Origin: Candidatus Nealsoniibacteriota bacterium
GTDB lineage: Bacteria > Patescibacteriota > Minisyncoccia > Minisyncoccales > PWPS01
Length of the DNA: 5,252 bases
Assembly (NCBI GenBank): GCA_003561025.1
Contig: PWII01000043.1
Coordinates: forward strand, 1 to 5,252
Reading direction: 5' to 3'
The notes under the pieces were generated by a model. It ran no database searches, had not been told where the DNA came from, and saw only the letters and a list, made by a program, of their open reading frames with translations. The translations under genes and the position numbers were made by a program. This document shows positions 1-5,252 of this stretch, piece after piece. Each line of letters begins with the position of its first letter. Position 1 is the first letter of the stretch.

Positions 1-108
1 ACTGGAGGAGCAGGATATATTGGCTCTGTAGCCGTTAAAAAGCTTGTTGAGAGAGGTTTTAATGTCTTAGTAATAGACAACCTCTCCAAAGGAAAGAGAG
101 AGCTTGTA
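1..108 (+). repeat. Direct repeat, left copy (galE 5' end)
   Basis: This stretch aligns without gaps to 1398-1505 at an offset of 1397 bases, with 105 of 108 positions identical. It may extend further left beyond the window edge. Together the two copies bracket the DUF4143 ATPase gene. Confidence 0.93.
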
Positions 109-135
109 AGCAAGAGAGCAGATTATTTGCAATAA
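1..135 (+). pseudogene. galE: Truncated 5' fragment of a UDP-glucose 4-epimerase gene
   Basis: Reading frame 1 encodes an NAD-binding Rossmann start (TGGAGYIGSVAVKKL, then a VLVIDNLSKGKREL stretch) and stops at TAA 133-135 after about 45 codons in total. The real start lies just left of the window, about 5 codons away by comparison with the second copy at 1383. Only the dinucleotide-binding beta-alpha-beta unit remains, with no catalytic Ser/Tyr/Lys region, so it cannot be an epimerase. Bases 1-108 match 1398-1505 with three differences (at 21, 46 and 51). Two of these are synonymous and one is Val/Ile. After 108 the similarity decays within about 25 bases. Both copies share an unusual GYIGSVAV where most GalE proteins have GYIGSH, which argues for duplication rather than two independent genes. 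The 3' part appears to have been lost or replaced where the ATPase gene begins. Confidence 0.85.
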
Positions 136-155
136 CTCTCCAAATTTAGTAAAAT
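127..155 (+). promoter_or_regulatory. Putative sigma70-type promoter of the ATPase gene
   Basis: A TTGCAA hexamer (127-132) is separated by 17 bases from TAAAAT (150-155), a good -35/-10 arrangement. Transcription would start near 161-163, giving a leader of only about 17 nucleotides. The -35 box lies within the last codons of the galE fragment. The assignment rests on motif and spacing only, and such matches are common in AT-rich DNA. Confidence 0.45.
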
Positions 156-156
156 A

Positions 157-174
157 TGGATAGTTTACTATCCA
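157..174. promoter_or_regulatory. Palindromic operator-like site before the ATPase start
   Basis: TGGATAGT (157-164) and ACTATCCA (167-174) are perfect 8-base inverted copies separated by TT. The site lies directly after the predicted -10 box, spans the expected transcription start and ends 4 bases before the ATG. That is a typical position for a repressor operator, or for a hairpin masking the start of the message. Autoregulation by the ATPase, which has a helix-turn-helix-like segment, is a reasonable inference but is not shown by the sequence. Confidence 0.55.
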
Positions 175-178
175 AAAT

Positions 179-1327
179 ATGAATAATTTAGAAAACAAAT
201 TTATAGAAAGAGAGGTAGCAAGTCATATAAAAGATCGACTCAAGCCCGGTCGTGTTGCGGTTCTCTATGGTCCCCGGCGTGTTGGAAAGACAATATTGAT
301 TAACGAATTCCTTAAAAACTTTAATGGGAAATATAAATTGTATAATGGGGAAGATATAGAAACGCAAAAGATGTTTACTTCTCAGTCTGTAGAAAAATAC
401 AAATCGTTACTTAAGGGAATTGATCTTTTAGTTATTGATGAAGCTCAAAAAATAAAAAATATTGGGTTGAATTTGAAAATAATTGTGGATCATGTAAAAA
501 ACTTAAATATTATTGCCAGCGGATCTTCTTCTTTTGATTTAGCGCAACAAGTAGGAGAACCTCTTGTAGGCAGAAAGTGGAACTACACTCTTTTTCCCGT
601 CGCACAACTTGAATTACAGAAAAAGGAAGACATTATTAAAACTAAGTCTTTACTGGAAGAAAGATTGATTTACGGCAGTTATCCAGAGGTTTTAATGTCG
701 GAAAATTATAGCTACAAAAAAGATATATTAAATGAGATTGTAAGCTCTTATCTTTTTAAAGATTTAGTAGAGATAGAGGGTCTTAGGTATAAGAATAGAA
801 TTGTTGATTTACTTCGTTTACTCGCCTTTCAAGTGGGAGAGGAAGTTTCTCTCAATGAGCTTGCAAATACACTCAATATCGCAAAAGAGACGGTAAAAAA
901 TTATCTCTCTATGCTGGAGAAGGCATTTGTAATTATAGAATTATCTGGCTTCAGTAGAAATTTACGCAAAGAGGTTACCAAAAAATCTAAATACTACTTT
1001 TATGACAACGGGGTAAGGAATGCGATTATAAGACAGTATAATCCTCTAGAACAACGCAATGACATTGGCTCTCTTTGGGAAAATTATATTGTTTTGGAAC
1101 GGATGAAAAAACAGGCATATCGGGAGATACATTCTAACAATTATTTTTGGAGAACATATGAAAGAAAAGAGATTGACTGGATTGAGGAGAGAGAGGGAAA
1201 GCTTTTTCCTTACGAAATAAAGTGGGGAGACAAAATATCTAAGGCACCGAAGGATTTTGTTGAGAATTATAAAGAAGCCGAATTTACAATAATAAACAAA
1301 GAAAATTACCTTGATTTTATCACCTAG
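179..1327 (+). CDS. AAA+ ATPase of the AAA_14/DUF4143 type
   Basis: This 382-residue protein belongs to the widespread but poorly understood family of ATPases that pair an AAA_14 domain with a C-terminal DUF4143 domain. Visible features in order are: Walker A GPRRVGKT (residues 31-38); Walker B LLVIDEAQ (83-90); a sensor-like IIASGSSSF strand (111-119); the family-type LVGR turn (129-132) and YGSYPEV (165-171); a winged-helix-like segment (about 210-252, SLNELANTLNIAKETVKNYL core); YYFYDNG (272-278); and a C-terminal D333...E346-x-K348 arrangement (EIDWI...YEIKW) like the PD-(D/E)xK nuclease fold. The length is normal for the family and all key motifs are present, so the gene looks intact. 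No signal peptide or membrane segment is evident. The ATG at 179 lacks a Shine-Dalgarno sequence but follows a promoter-like element and a palindrome. The gene stands alone between two copies of the galE 5' end, which suggests insertion or rearrangement. The substrate and cellular role are unknown. Family assignment is confident, function is not. Confidence 0.9.
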   Translation: MNNLENKFIEREVASHIKDRLKPGRVAVLYGPRRVGKTILINEFLKNFNGKYKLYNGEDIETQKMFTSQSVEKYKSLLKGIDLLVIDEAQKIKNIGLNLKIIVDHVKNLNIIASGSSSFDLAQQVGEPLVGRKWNYTLFPVAQLELQKKEDIIKTKSLLEERLIYGSYPEVLMSENYSYKKDILNEIVSSYLFKDLVEIEGLRYKNRIVDLLRLLAFQVGEEVSLNELANTLNIAKETVKNYLSMLEKAFVIIELSGFSRNLRKEVTKKSKYYFYDNGVRNAIIRQYNPLEQRNDIGSLWENYIVLERMKKQAYREIHSNNYFWRTYERKEIDWIEEREGKLFPYEIKWGDKISKAPKDFVENYKEAEFTIINKENYLDFIT

Positions 1328-1382
1328 ATTCCTTGATTATCATTTAAAAGCCAATAGCCATAAATCATAAGTCAATCATCAT
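1328..1382. other. Short spacer with A-rich repeat-like sequence
   Basis: The 55 bases between the ATPase stop and the galE start contain units such as AAAAGCCAATAGCCATAA and AATCATAAGTCAATCATC. These resemble the degenerate short-unit repeats at 2320-2417 and 4287-4312. No intrinsic terminator, Shine-Dalgarno sequence or convincing promoter was found here, so how the downstream galE is expressed is unclear. Confidence 0.4.
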
Positions 1383-2319
1383 ATGACAATACTAGTAACT
1401 GGAGGAGCAGGATATATCGGCTCTGTAGCCGTTAAAAAGCTTATTGAAAGAGGTTTTAATGTCTTAGTAATAGACAACCTCTCCAAAGGAAAGAGAGAGC
1501 TTGTAGATAAAGAGGCAGATTTTTTAAAAGGAGATATCTTGGATAAAAGCTTTTTAGAAGAGGTTTTTTCCAAAAGCAAGATAGAGAAGATAATTCACTT
1601 TGCCGCTCTTAAGAGTGCCGGAGAATCAATGAACTCTCCGGAAACTTACTCACAAAATATTATCGGCACTATCAATATATTAAACAAGATGGTAGAGCAC
1701 AAGGTAAAAGATATTATCTTTTCCTCTTCCGCTGCCGTTTACGGAGAGCCAAAAAGAGAAATTATAGAGGAAGATCACTCTACAAACCCTATTAATTTCT
1801 ACGGATTTACTAAATTAGAGTCAGAGAGGATTATAGATTGGTATGCAAAGCTAAAAGATATCTCCTATATCTCTCTAAGATACTTCAATGTTGCAGGAGA
1901 TGGCGGATTAAACTATATAGACCCCAATGCAGAAAATATCTTCCCTATTATAGGAGAAGTAATTTCTCAAAAAAGAGAAAAACTCCAAGTCTTCGGAAAT
2001 GATTACAAAACAAAAGACGGGAGTTGTATAAGGGACTATATCCACGTAGAAGATATTGTTGATGCACATATGGGCGCTAGACTTAAAGGGAGACCATATT
2101 ATAAACCTCGGAACATCAAAAGGAGTATCTGTCTTAGAGCTCATTAATGCTTTTAAAGAAGTTTCCGGCAAAGATATCCCTTATAAGATAACAAAAAGGA
2201 GAGAGGGAGACCCGGCCATACTTGTTGCTTCAAACAAAAAGGCAAAGGAGCTCCTAAGCTGGGAGCCAAAAAAAGAGATAAAAGAGATGATAGAGTCTAC
2301 TATAGCAAGTTATAGATAG
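1383..2319 (+). pseudogene. galE: UDP-glucose 4-epimerase, frameshifted
   Basis: GalE interconverts UDP-glucose and UDP-galactose in the cytoplasm using bound NAD, supplying galactosyl units for surface glycans. The first frame (1383-2147, 254 codons) holds the Rossmann glycine motif TGGAGYIG (residues 6-13), FSSSAAVYG with the catalytic Ser116, Tyr140-GFT-Lys144 (YxxxK), LRYFNVAGDG and RDYIHVEDIVDAH. After about residue 231 that frame turns to unrelated sequence (RLKGRPYYKPRN...) and stops. The expected continuation, ALDLKGDHIINLGTSKGVSVLELI through to the C-terminal SWEPKKEIKEMI, is found one base over, from about 2077 to the TAG at 2317-2319. Joined, the protein would be about 312 residues, slightly short of the usual 320-340. 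The loop at the junction also looks a few residues short, so a small deletion is more likely than a simple one-base insertion. A sequencing or assembly error cannot be excluded. The 5' end duplicates the fragment at the window start. No Shine-Dalgarno sequence precedes the ATG. Confidence 0.88.
1398..1505 (+). repeat. Direct repeat, right copy (galE 5' end)
   Basis: This is the partner of bases 1-108, with 3 mismatches and no gaps. It begins at codon 6 of the second galE only because the left copy is cut by the window edge. The full repeat may therefore include the start codon and upstream sequence. Confidence 0.93.
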
Positions 2320-2417
2320 TAAATTCTAAACCCTAAATTCTAAAATTTAACAAATGACAAATGTCAAAGCTCAAATGCCAAATGAATGTAAAATATCAAA
2401 ATCCAAAATCCAAATAA
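2320..2417. repeat. A-rich degenerate short-unit repeat spacer
   Basis: The spacer after galE consists of imperfect units. CTAAATTCTAAA-type units run from 2320 to about 2349, units of the kind CAAATGACAAATGTC and CTCAAATGCCAAATG from about 2350 to 2388, and ATCAAAATCCAAAATCC-type units to 2417. One strand is strongly depleted in G. No open reading frame or terminator hairpin is apparent. Such low-complexity intergenic repeats are, from general experience, common in genomes of uncultured small-genome bacteria. Their function is unknown. Confidence 0.65.
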
Positions 2418-2426
2418 GTTCAAAGT

Positions 2427-2456
2427 TTTATATAATTGAAAAAAATTTTGTATAAT
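2427..2456 (+). promoter_or_regulatory. Putative metG promoter
   Basis: A perfect TATAAT (2451-2456) lies 41 bases before the metG ATG. A weak -35-like TTTATA (2427-2432) precedes it with 18-base spacing. A second TATAAT occurs at 2431-2436 without a recognisable -35 box. The leader would be about 35 nucleotides and has no Shine-Dalgarno sequence. The region is so AT-rich that chance matches are likely, so only the first -10 box is proposed. Confidence 0.4.
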
Positions 2457-2497
2457 TTAAACCATAGGCAAACTTTAAACTAATTTGCAGCTTATAT

Positions 2498-4201
2498 ATG
2501 AAAAAGAGAAATATTTTTATTGGAATTGCACTACCCTATGCTAACGGGTCACTTCACTTAGGACACGTGGCGGGCTTTTTGGGAGGGGATATTCTTGCTC
2601 GCTATCATCGTTTGATTGGAGATAATGTTCTTCTTGTTTCCGGAAGTGACTGCTACGGCACCCCTATAGCCGTAGAAGCGGCAGAGAGAGGGGTTCAACC
2701 AGAAGAAATTGTCAATAAATATCATGATGAATTTAGAGAAAACCTTATTAACGGTCTTCAATTTTCTTATGATATTTATACCAAAACAGCAACAGAAAGC
2801 CATGCCAAAGTAGTGCAAGAAATTTTTCTTGATTTATATAACAAGGGATACCTTTATACAAAAACGGAAAAAGCACTCTATTCTCCTTTTCTGGAGAGAT
2901 TTTTGCCGGATCGCTTTGTAGAGGGCACTTGTCCCAAATGCAAATATCCTGATGCTCGAGGAGACCAGTGTGACCAGTGCGGATCTTTTCTGGACGGCAC
3001 CGATCTTATAAAACCTCGCATTAACTCCAAGATACTGCAAAGAGATGTTAAAGATGAAGATCTCCGGTTGGAGTTTCGAGAATCTGAGCATTTCTATCTT
3101 AAATTATCAGCTCTTGAAGAGAAACTTCAAAAGTTTATAGAAGAAAAGAGTGGATTATGGAGGGCAAATGCAAGAGGTTTTGCCAAAAGTTTTATAAAGC
3201 AAGGCCTAAAAGACAGAGCAATTACTCGTGATACAGGGTGGGGTATACCTATTCCCCTTCCCGGGTATGAAAAAAAACGGATCTATGTCTGGTTTGAGGC
3301 GGTAATCGGTTATCTTTCTGCTAGCAAGCTTTGGGCTAAAGAAAAGGGAGATAAAGATGAGTGGAAAGATTACTGGCTCAACAAGGACGCCCGCCATTAT
3401 TATGTACATGGAAAGGACAATATCCCCTTCCATACTATAATTTGGCCAGCAATTCTCCTTGCTGAAGGAAGGCTTAATGTTCCGGATTATATTTTTTCTT
3501 CAGAGTATCTGACTTTTGAGGGAAAACAGTTCTCCAAAAGCAGAGGATGGGGGGTATGGCTTCCGTCTTTTCTTGAATCTTTTAATCCGGAAACTATTCG
3601 GTTTTACTTGACTGTAAGTGGGTTAGAGACGAGTGATACCGACTTTATCTGGAAAGATTATGCTCATCTTGTTAATAGCGAGCTTATCGGAAAATTCGGA
3701 AACCTTGTCCACAGAGCGCTCTCTTTTAGTAAGAAAAATTTTCCTGAAGGTGTTGAGGTTACTTCTTCTCTTGATAAGGACGCAAAAGATCTTTTAGAGT
3801 TAACTAAAAAAGCTTTTCCGAAAGTAGGTAAGCTCATTGAAGAAGGAAAATTTCGTTCAGCGTGGCTAGAAATTAAAAGGATCCTTGAGCATGGTAATCG
3901 CTTTGTTGATAAGAAAGAGCCGTGGAGCAAAATTAAGGATGAAGAGAAGAGAGAAGAGGTCCAGACCGATCTTGCTGTAATTGTACATGTAATTCGAAGC
4001 CTGGGAATTCTCGTTAGTCCTTTTCTTCCCACCGCATCAAAGAAAATTAAAAAATTCTTGAGCTGTAAAGAGGAAGATGTATGGGAATACCCGTCATTTT
4101 CTAAGAAAATAAAGATTGAAAGGGTAGAGATACTCTACCAAAGAATAGAAGAAGAAGAGATAGAAAAGCAATACGAATTGCTTGAAAGGAGTTGTTCTTA
4201 A
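2498..4201 (+). CDS. metG: Methionyl-tRNA synthetase
   Basis: This cytoplasmic class I synthetase charges tRNA-Met with methionine using ATP, supplying both initiator and elongator tRNA. The 567-residue protein shows ALPYANGSLHLGH with the HIGH-type motif HLGH at residues 20-23. It also has a CP-domain zinc knuckle with Cys145, Cys148, Cys158 and Cys161, RDTGWGIPIPLPG (about 244-256), YVWFEAVIGYLS, GKDNIPFHTIIWPA, and the KMSKS loop as QFSKS (344-348). The helical anticodon-binding domain carries NRFVDKKEPW (467-476), whose Trp corresponds to the anticodon-reading Trp of the family. From memory, the WGIPIPLPG, GKDNIPFH and FEGKQFSKSRGWGVW signatures resemble archaeal/eukaryotic MetRS more than E. 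coli MetRS. The protein ends soon after the catalytic/anticodon core (LYQRIEEEEIEKQYELL), so the C-terminal tRNA-binding (EMAP/Arc1p-like) domain of many MetRS enzymes is absent. The ATG at 2498 gives a natural N-terminus, although no Shine-Dalgarno sequence is seen. The gene is probably monocistronic, with its own promoter and a terminator just after the stop. Confidence 0.96.
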   Translation: MKKRNIFIGIALPYANGSLHLGHVAGFLGGDILARYHRLIGDNVLLVSGSDCYGTPIAVEAAERGVQPEEIVNKYHDEFRENLINGLQFSYDIYTKTATESHAKVVQEIFLDLYNKGYLYTKTEKALYSPFLERFLPDRFVEGTCPKCKYPDARGDQCDQCGSFLDGTDLIKPRINSKILQRDVKDEDLRLEFRESEHFYLKLSALEEKLQKFIEEKSGLWRANARGFAKSFIKQGLKDRAITRDTGWGIPIPLPGYEKKRIYVWFEAVIGYLSASKLWAKEKGDKDEWKDYWLNKDARHYYVHGKDNIPFHTIIWPAILLAEGRLNVPDYIFSSEYLTFEGKQFSKSRGWGVWLPSFLESFNPETIRFYLTVSGLETSDTDFIWKDYAHLVNSELIGKFGNLVHRALSFSKKNFPEGVEVTSSLDKDAKDLLELTKKAFPKVGKLIEEGKFRSAWLEIKRILEHGNRFVDKKEPWSKIKDEEKREEVQTDLAVIVHVIRSLGILVSPFLPTASKKIKKFLSCKEEDVWEYPSFSKKIKIERVEILYQRIEEEEIEKQYELLERSCS

Positions 4202-4203
4202 GC

Positions 4204-4235
4204 AAGAACCGGAATAAGTTACTGGTTCTTTTTTT
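4204..4235 (+). terminator. Intrinsic terminator of metG
   Basis: AAGAACCGG (4204-4212) pairs with CTGGTTCTT (4222-4230), forming a 9-bp stem with one G-U pair and a 9-base loop. The final Ts run into a T tract ending at 4235. It begins 3 bases after the metG stop codon, as expected for a Rho-independent terminator. Confidence 0.88.
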
Positions 4236-4329
4236 AAAAATATAATTTTGGCCTAGTTCTTTTAAAGAGAAAAGAGCTCCTTAATATCCAAATAACCAAT
4301 AACTAATAATAACGATTCACGACCGATTT

Positions 4330-4355
4330 TTGATAAAGCATCACGGCTTTATTAA
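4330..4355. repeat. Inverted repeat, 10-bp stem
   Basis: TTGATAAAGC (4330-4339) pairs along all ten positions with GCTTTATTAA (4346-4355), including one G-U pair, around the 6-base loop ATCACG. It lacks a downstream T tract and so does not look like a simple terminator. It lies inside a larger possible fold, because CCGAT (4323-4327) and ATCGG (4368-4372) could pair around it. Confidence 0.6.
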
Positions 4356-4368
4356 CAAATACAAAATA

Positions 4369-4407
4369 TCGGATAAAAATGTATTTAGTAATATGAGTAT
4401 TATCCGA
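4369..4407. repeat. Inverted repeat, perfect 8-bp arms
   Basis: TCGGATAA (4369-4376) and TTATCCGA (4400-4407) are exact inverted copies separated by 23 bases. Inside them a small TATT/AATA hairpin (4382-4385 and 4390-4393) could form. This element directly follows the hairpin at 4330-4355, so the two may form parts of one structured RNA or DNA element. Confidence 0.55.
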
Positions 4408-4480
4408 GAAATTGTTCTTTAAGCTCTGTTTTACTCTATTTTTCAAAAGCCCTGCTCTTTAATATGACCCTTTTTTATAT

Positions 4481-4486
4481 TATAAT
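4481..4486 (+). promoter_or_regulatory. Putative -10 box giving a leaderless transcript
   Basis: A perfect TATAAT ends 6 bases before the ATG at 4493, so transcription would begin at or next to the start codon. No Shine-Dalgarno sequence is present upstream, which fits leaderless translation. No strong -35 box was found; TTTAAT at 4458-4463 has 17-base spacing but is a weak match. Confidence 0.4.
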
Positions 4487-4492
4487 AGAATA

Positions 4493-5197
4493 ATGAAAGT
4501 AATCTTCACAATAGATCACGATCATGACTTTGCCATAATCTACGAACTGTTAAAACGAGATAAAAATCAAGAAAGATTTGCGGGGAAAATAAGCTCTTCT
4601 CTTTTAAAAAAGACTTCTTCTTTAAAGAGAGAAGAATTTATAAAAGAGCTCAAAAAATATACTCAAAAAAAGTATGGTAGCTCTTCCCAATTTCTCGAAA
4701 AGACGGTCCGTCTCTACCAACTTTCTTGGGATGAGATAAATGAAGAGTTTTTCTCCAAAACAGAAGAGATTACCGGATTTAGTTGGAAGTATAATGAGTA
4801 CTTCTGCGTCGTAAGCTTTTTTAATAAGGGTATAAGTAATTGGGGAGGAGATAAGATAATAAGGGGATGGAATGAAAATCCGTATCTTATGTGGAAAATA
4901 ACCGCTCACGAGCTCCTTATCTCCCACATCTTCTGTATTTTTGAGAAGAAAGAGTTTGCAAAATATAATTTAAGTAGTGACAAAAAGTGGAAAATTGCCG
5001 AAATCTCTGCCTTTGCAATATGCGGACTAGAGAAGAAAATGATAAAACTCTGGCCTTGGACTACAGAGGAAGAGAGATATCCTCTTAATCACAACTATCC
5101 TCACATCTACGAAAGTCAAAAAAAACTAAAAACTTTCTACAAAAACAAAAAAGACTTTAAATCATTCCTTAAAAAAGCAATCAAAGAAATTCCTTAA
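4493..5197 (+). CDS. Hypothetical protein with metallopeptidase-like HELLISH motif
   Basis: This 234-residue protein was not matched to a known family. The N-terminus is MKVIFTIDHDHDF, rich in Asp and His. A charged helical region follows (about 20-95), then a section with many aromatic residues (FSWKYNEYFCVVSFF, 96-110). Next comes WKITAHELLISHIF (134-147) and, about 30 residues on, KWKIAEISAFAICGLE (165-180). His139-Glu140 with His145, plus Glu170 on a second predicted helix, resemble the zinc-ligand layout of gluzincin-like metallopeptidases. However, the spacing is H-E-x4-H rather than the canonical H-E-x2-H, so zinc binding or catalysis may be altered or absent. The C-terminus is Lys-rich. 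No signal peptide or clear transmembrane segment is seen, suggesting a cytoplasmic protein. Codon use and AT content look like those of the neighbours. It appears monocistronic, with a possible leaderless start, and no terminator was seen after the TAA. The gene is likely real given its uninterrupted length and coherent composition, but its function is unknown. Confidence 0.8.
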   Translation: MKVIFTIDHDHDFAIIYELLKRDKNQERFAGKISSSLLKKTSSLKREEFIKELKKYTQKKYGSSSQFLEKTVRLYQLSWDEINEEFFSKTEEITGFSWKYNEYFCVVSFFNKGISNWGGDKIIRGWNENPYLMWKITAHELLISHIFCIFEKKEFAKYNLSSDKKWKIAEISAFAICGLEKKMIKLWPWTTEEERYPLNHNYPHIYESQKKLKTFYKNKKDFKSFLKKAIKEIP

Positions 5198-5215
5198 TAC
5201 AGTCTTTAGCCCTCC

Positions 5216-5252
5216 CCGTCATTCTGAGCGAAGCGAAGAATCTCACCGTCAT
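5216..5252. repeat. Interspersed/tandem repeat unit at right edge
   Basis: CCGTCAT at 5216-5222 recurs exactly at 5246-5252, defining a 30-base period whose second unit is cut by the window end. The unit contains the TCATTCTGAGCGAAGCGAAG core (5219-5238), continuing into AATCTC. From general knowledge this motif is a common interspersed repeat in many unrelated bacterial genomes. A short ATTCT/AGAAT inverted repeat (5221-5225 and 5237-5241) is inside it. It is more GC-rich than the surrounding sequence. Confidence 0.65.

Larger units (their letters stand above)
4236..4492. other. Intergenic region with several inverted repeats
   Basis: No gene was recognised in this 257-base stretch. It contains a hairpin AGTTCTTTT/AAAAGAGCT (4255-4263 and 4270-4278, one G-U pair) that is not followed by a T tract. 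It also has an A-rich repeat-like section around 4287-4312 (CCAAATAACCAATAACTAAT), a cluster of inverted repeats at 4316-4407, and an AT-rich promoter-like end. No tRNA cloverleaf or known riboswitch was recognised. Confidence 0.5.

Noticed and set aside
1..1505. Insertion sequence or transposon
   Set aside because: The flanking repeats are direct copies of a host gene, not terminal inverted repeats. No transposase or integrase is encoded between them.
1379..1579. A 66-codon minus-strand open frame over the galE start
   Set aside because: It is antisense to the conserved Rossmann region of galE, shows no recognisable domain and has a Ser/Leu-rich shadow composition.
2468..2488. Riboswitch or T-box-like leader before metG
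   Set aside because: Only a weak 5-bp GCAAA/TTTGC hairpin with an 11-base loop is present in a leader of about 35 bases. That is far too short for a T-box or SAM riboswitch.
3664..4032. A 122-codon open frame on the minus strand inside metG
   Set aside because: It lies wholly antisense to a well-conserved synthetase gene and its composition (Ser/Leu/Arg-rich) is typical of a shadow frame. No promoter or start signal supports it.
4255..4278. Second terminator after metG (AGTTCTTTT/AAAAGAGCT hairpin)
   Set aside because: The stem is AT-rich with a G-U pair and is followed by CCTTAAT rather than a T tract, so it was noted only as a hairpin in the spacer.
179..5197. Recoded TGA (as in some CPR lineages)
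   Set aside because: All five stops in the window are TAA or TAG, but no in-frame TGA is needed to continue any gene and glycine is encoded by normal GGN codons, so there is no positive evidence for recoding.
5216..5252. CRISPR repeat at the right edge
   Set aside because: The 30-base period is direct repetition without an intervening spacer, and the core is a known type of dispersed repeat. No cas gene is nearby.

Overview
The window is AT-rich and gene-dense. It carries three apparently intact protein genes, one frameshifted gene and one gene fragment, all on the + strand. No rRNA, tRNA, transposase, phage gene or classical CRISPR array was recognised. The style suggests a small-genome uncultured bacterium, most likely a Patescibacteria/CPR-type lineage. 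The reasons are an archaeal/eukaryote-like methionyl-tRNA synthetase core without a C-terminal appendix, intergenic spacers filled with degenerate A-rich short-unit repeats, a DUF4143-type ATPase, no Shine-Dalgarno sequence at any of the four starts, and a GTCATTCTGAGCGAAG-type interspersed repeat at the right edge. This placement is inference and was not tested against a database.

Left region (1-2319): the window opens inside the 5' part of a galE-like gene (UDP-glucose 4-epimerase) that ends at a stop after about 45 codons. It is followed by a 382-residue AAA+/DUF4143 ATPase (179-1327). After that comes a second, nearly full-length galE (from 1383) whose 5' part repeats the fragment: 108 aligned bases with 3 differences. 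The second galE is split by a frameshift near 2077. The ATPase therefore sits between two direct copies of the galE 5' end. Its predicted promoter runs into a near-perfect palindrome (157-174) just before the start codon, which suggests repressor-type control.

Middle region (2320-4235): an A-rich repeat spacer and a putative promoter precede metG (2498-4201). This is a zinc-type methionyl-tRNA synthetase that closes with a clear intrinsic terminator (4204-4235).

Right region (4236-5252): a spacer with several strong inverted repeats (4316-4407) leads to an unrecognised 234-residue protein (4493-5197). That protein has an H-E-x4-H motif and a downstream Glu, reminiscent of a metallopeptidase but off the canonical spacing. 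The window ends in the start of what may be a 30-bp tandem repeat.

The genes do not form an obvious pathway. galE serves nucleotide-sugar metabolism, metG serves translation, and the ATPase looks like an accessory, possibly mobile, insertion into the galE locus.
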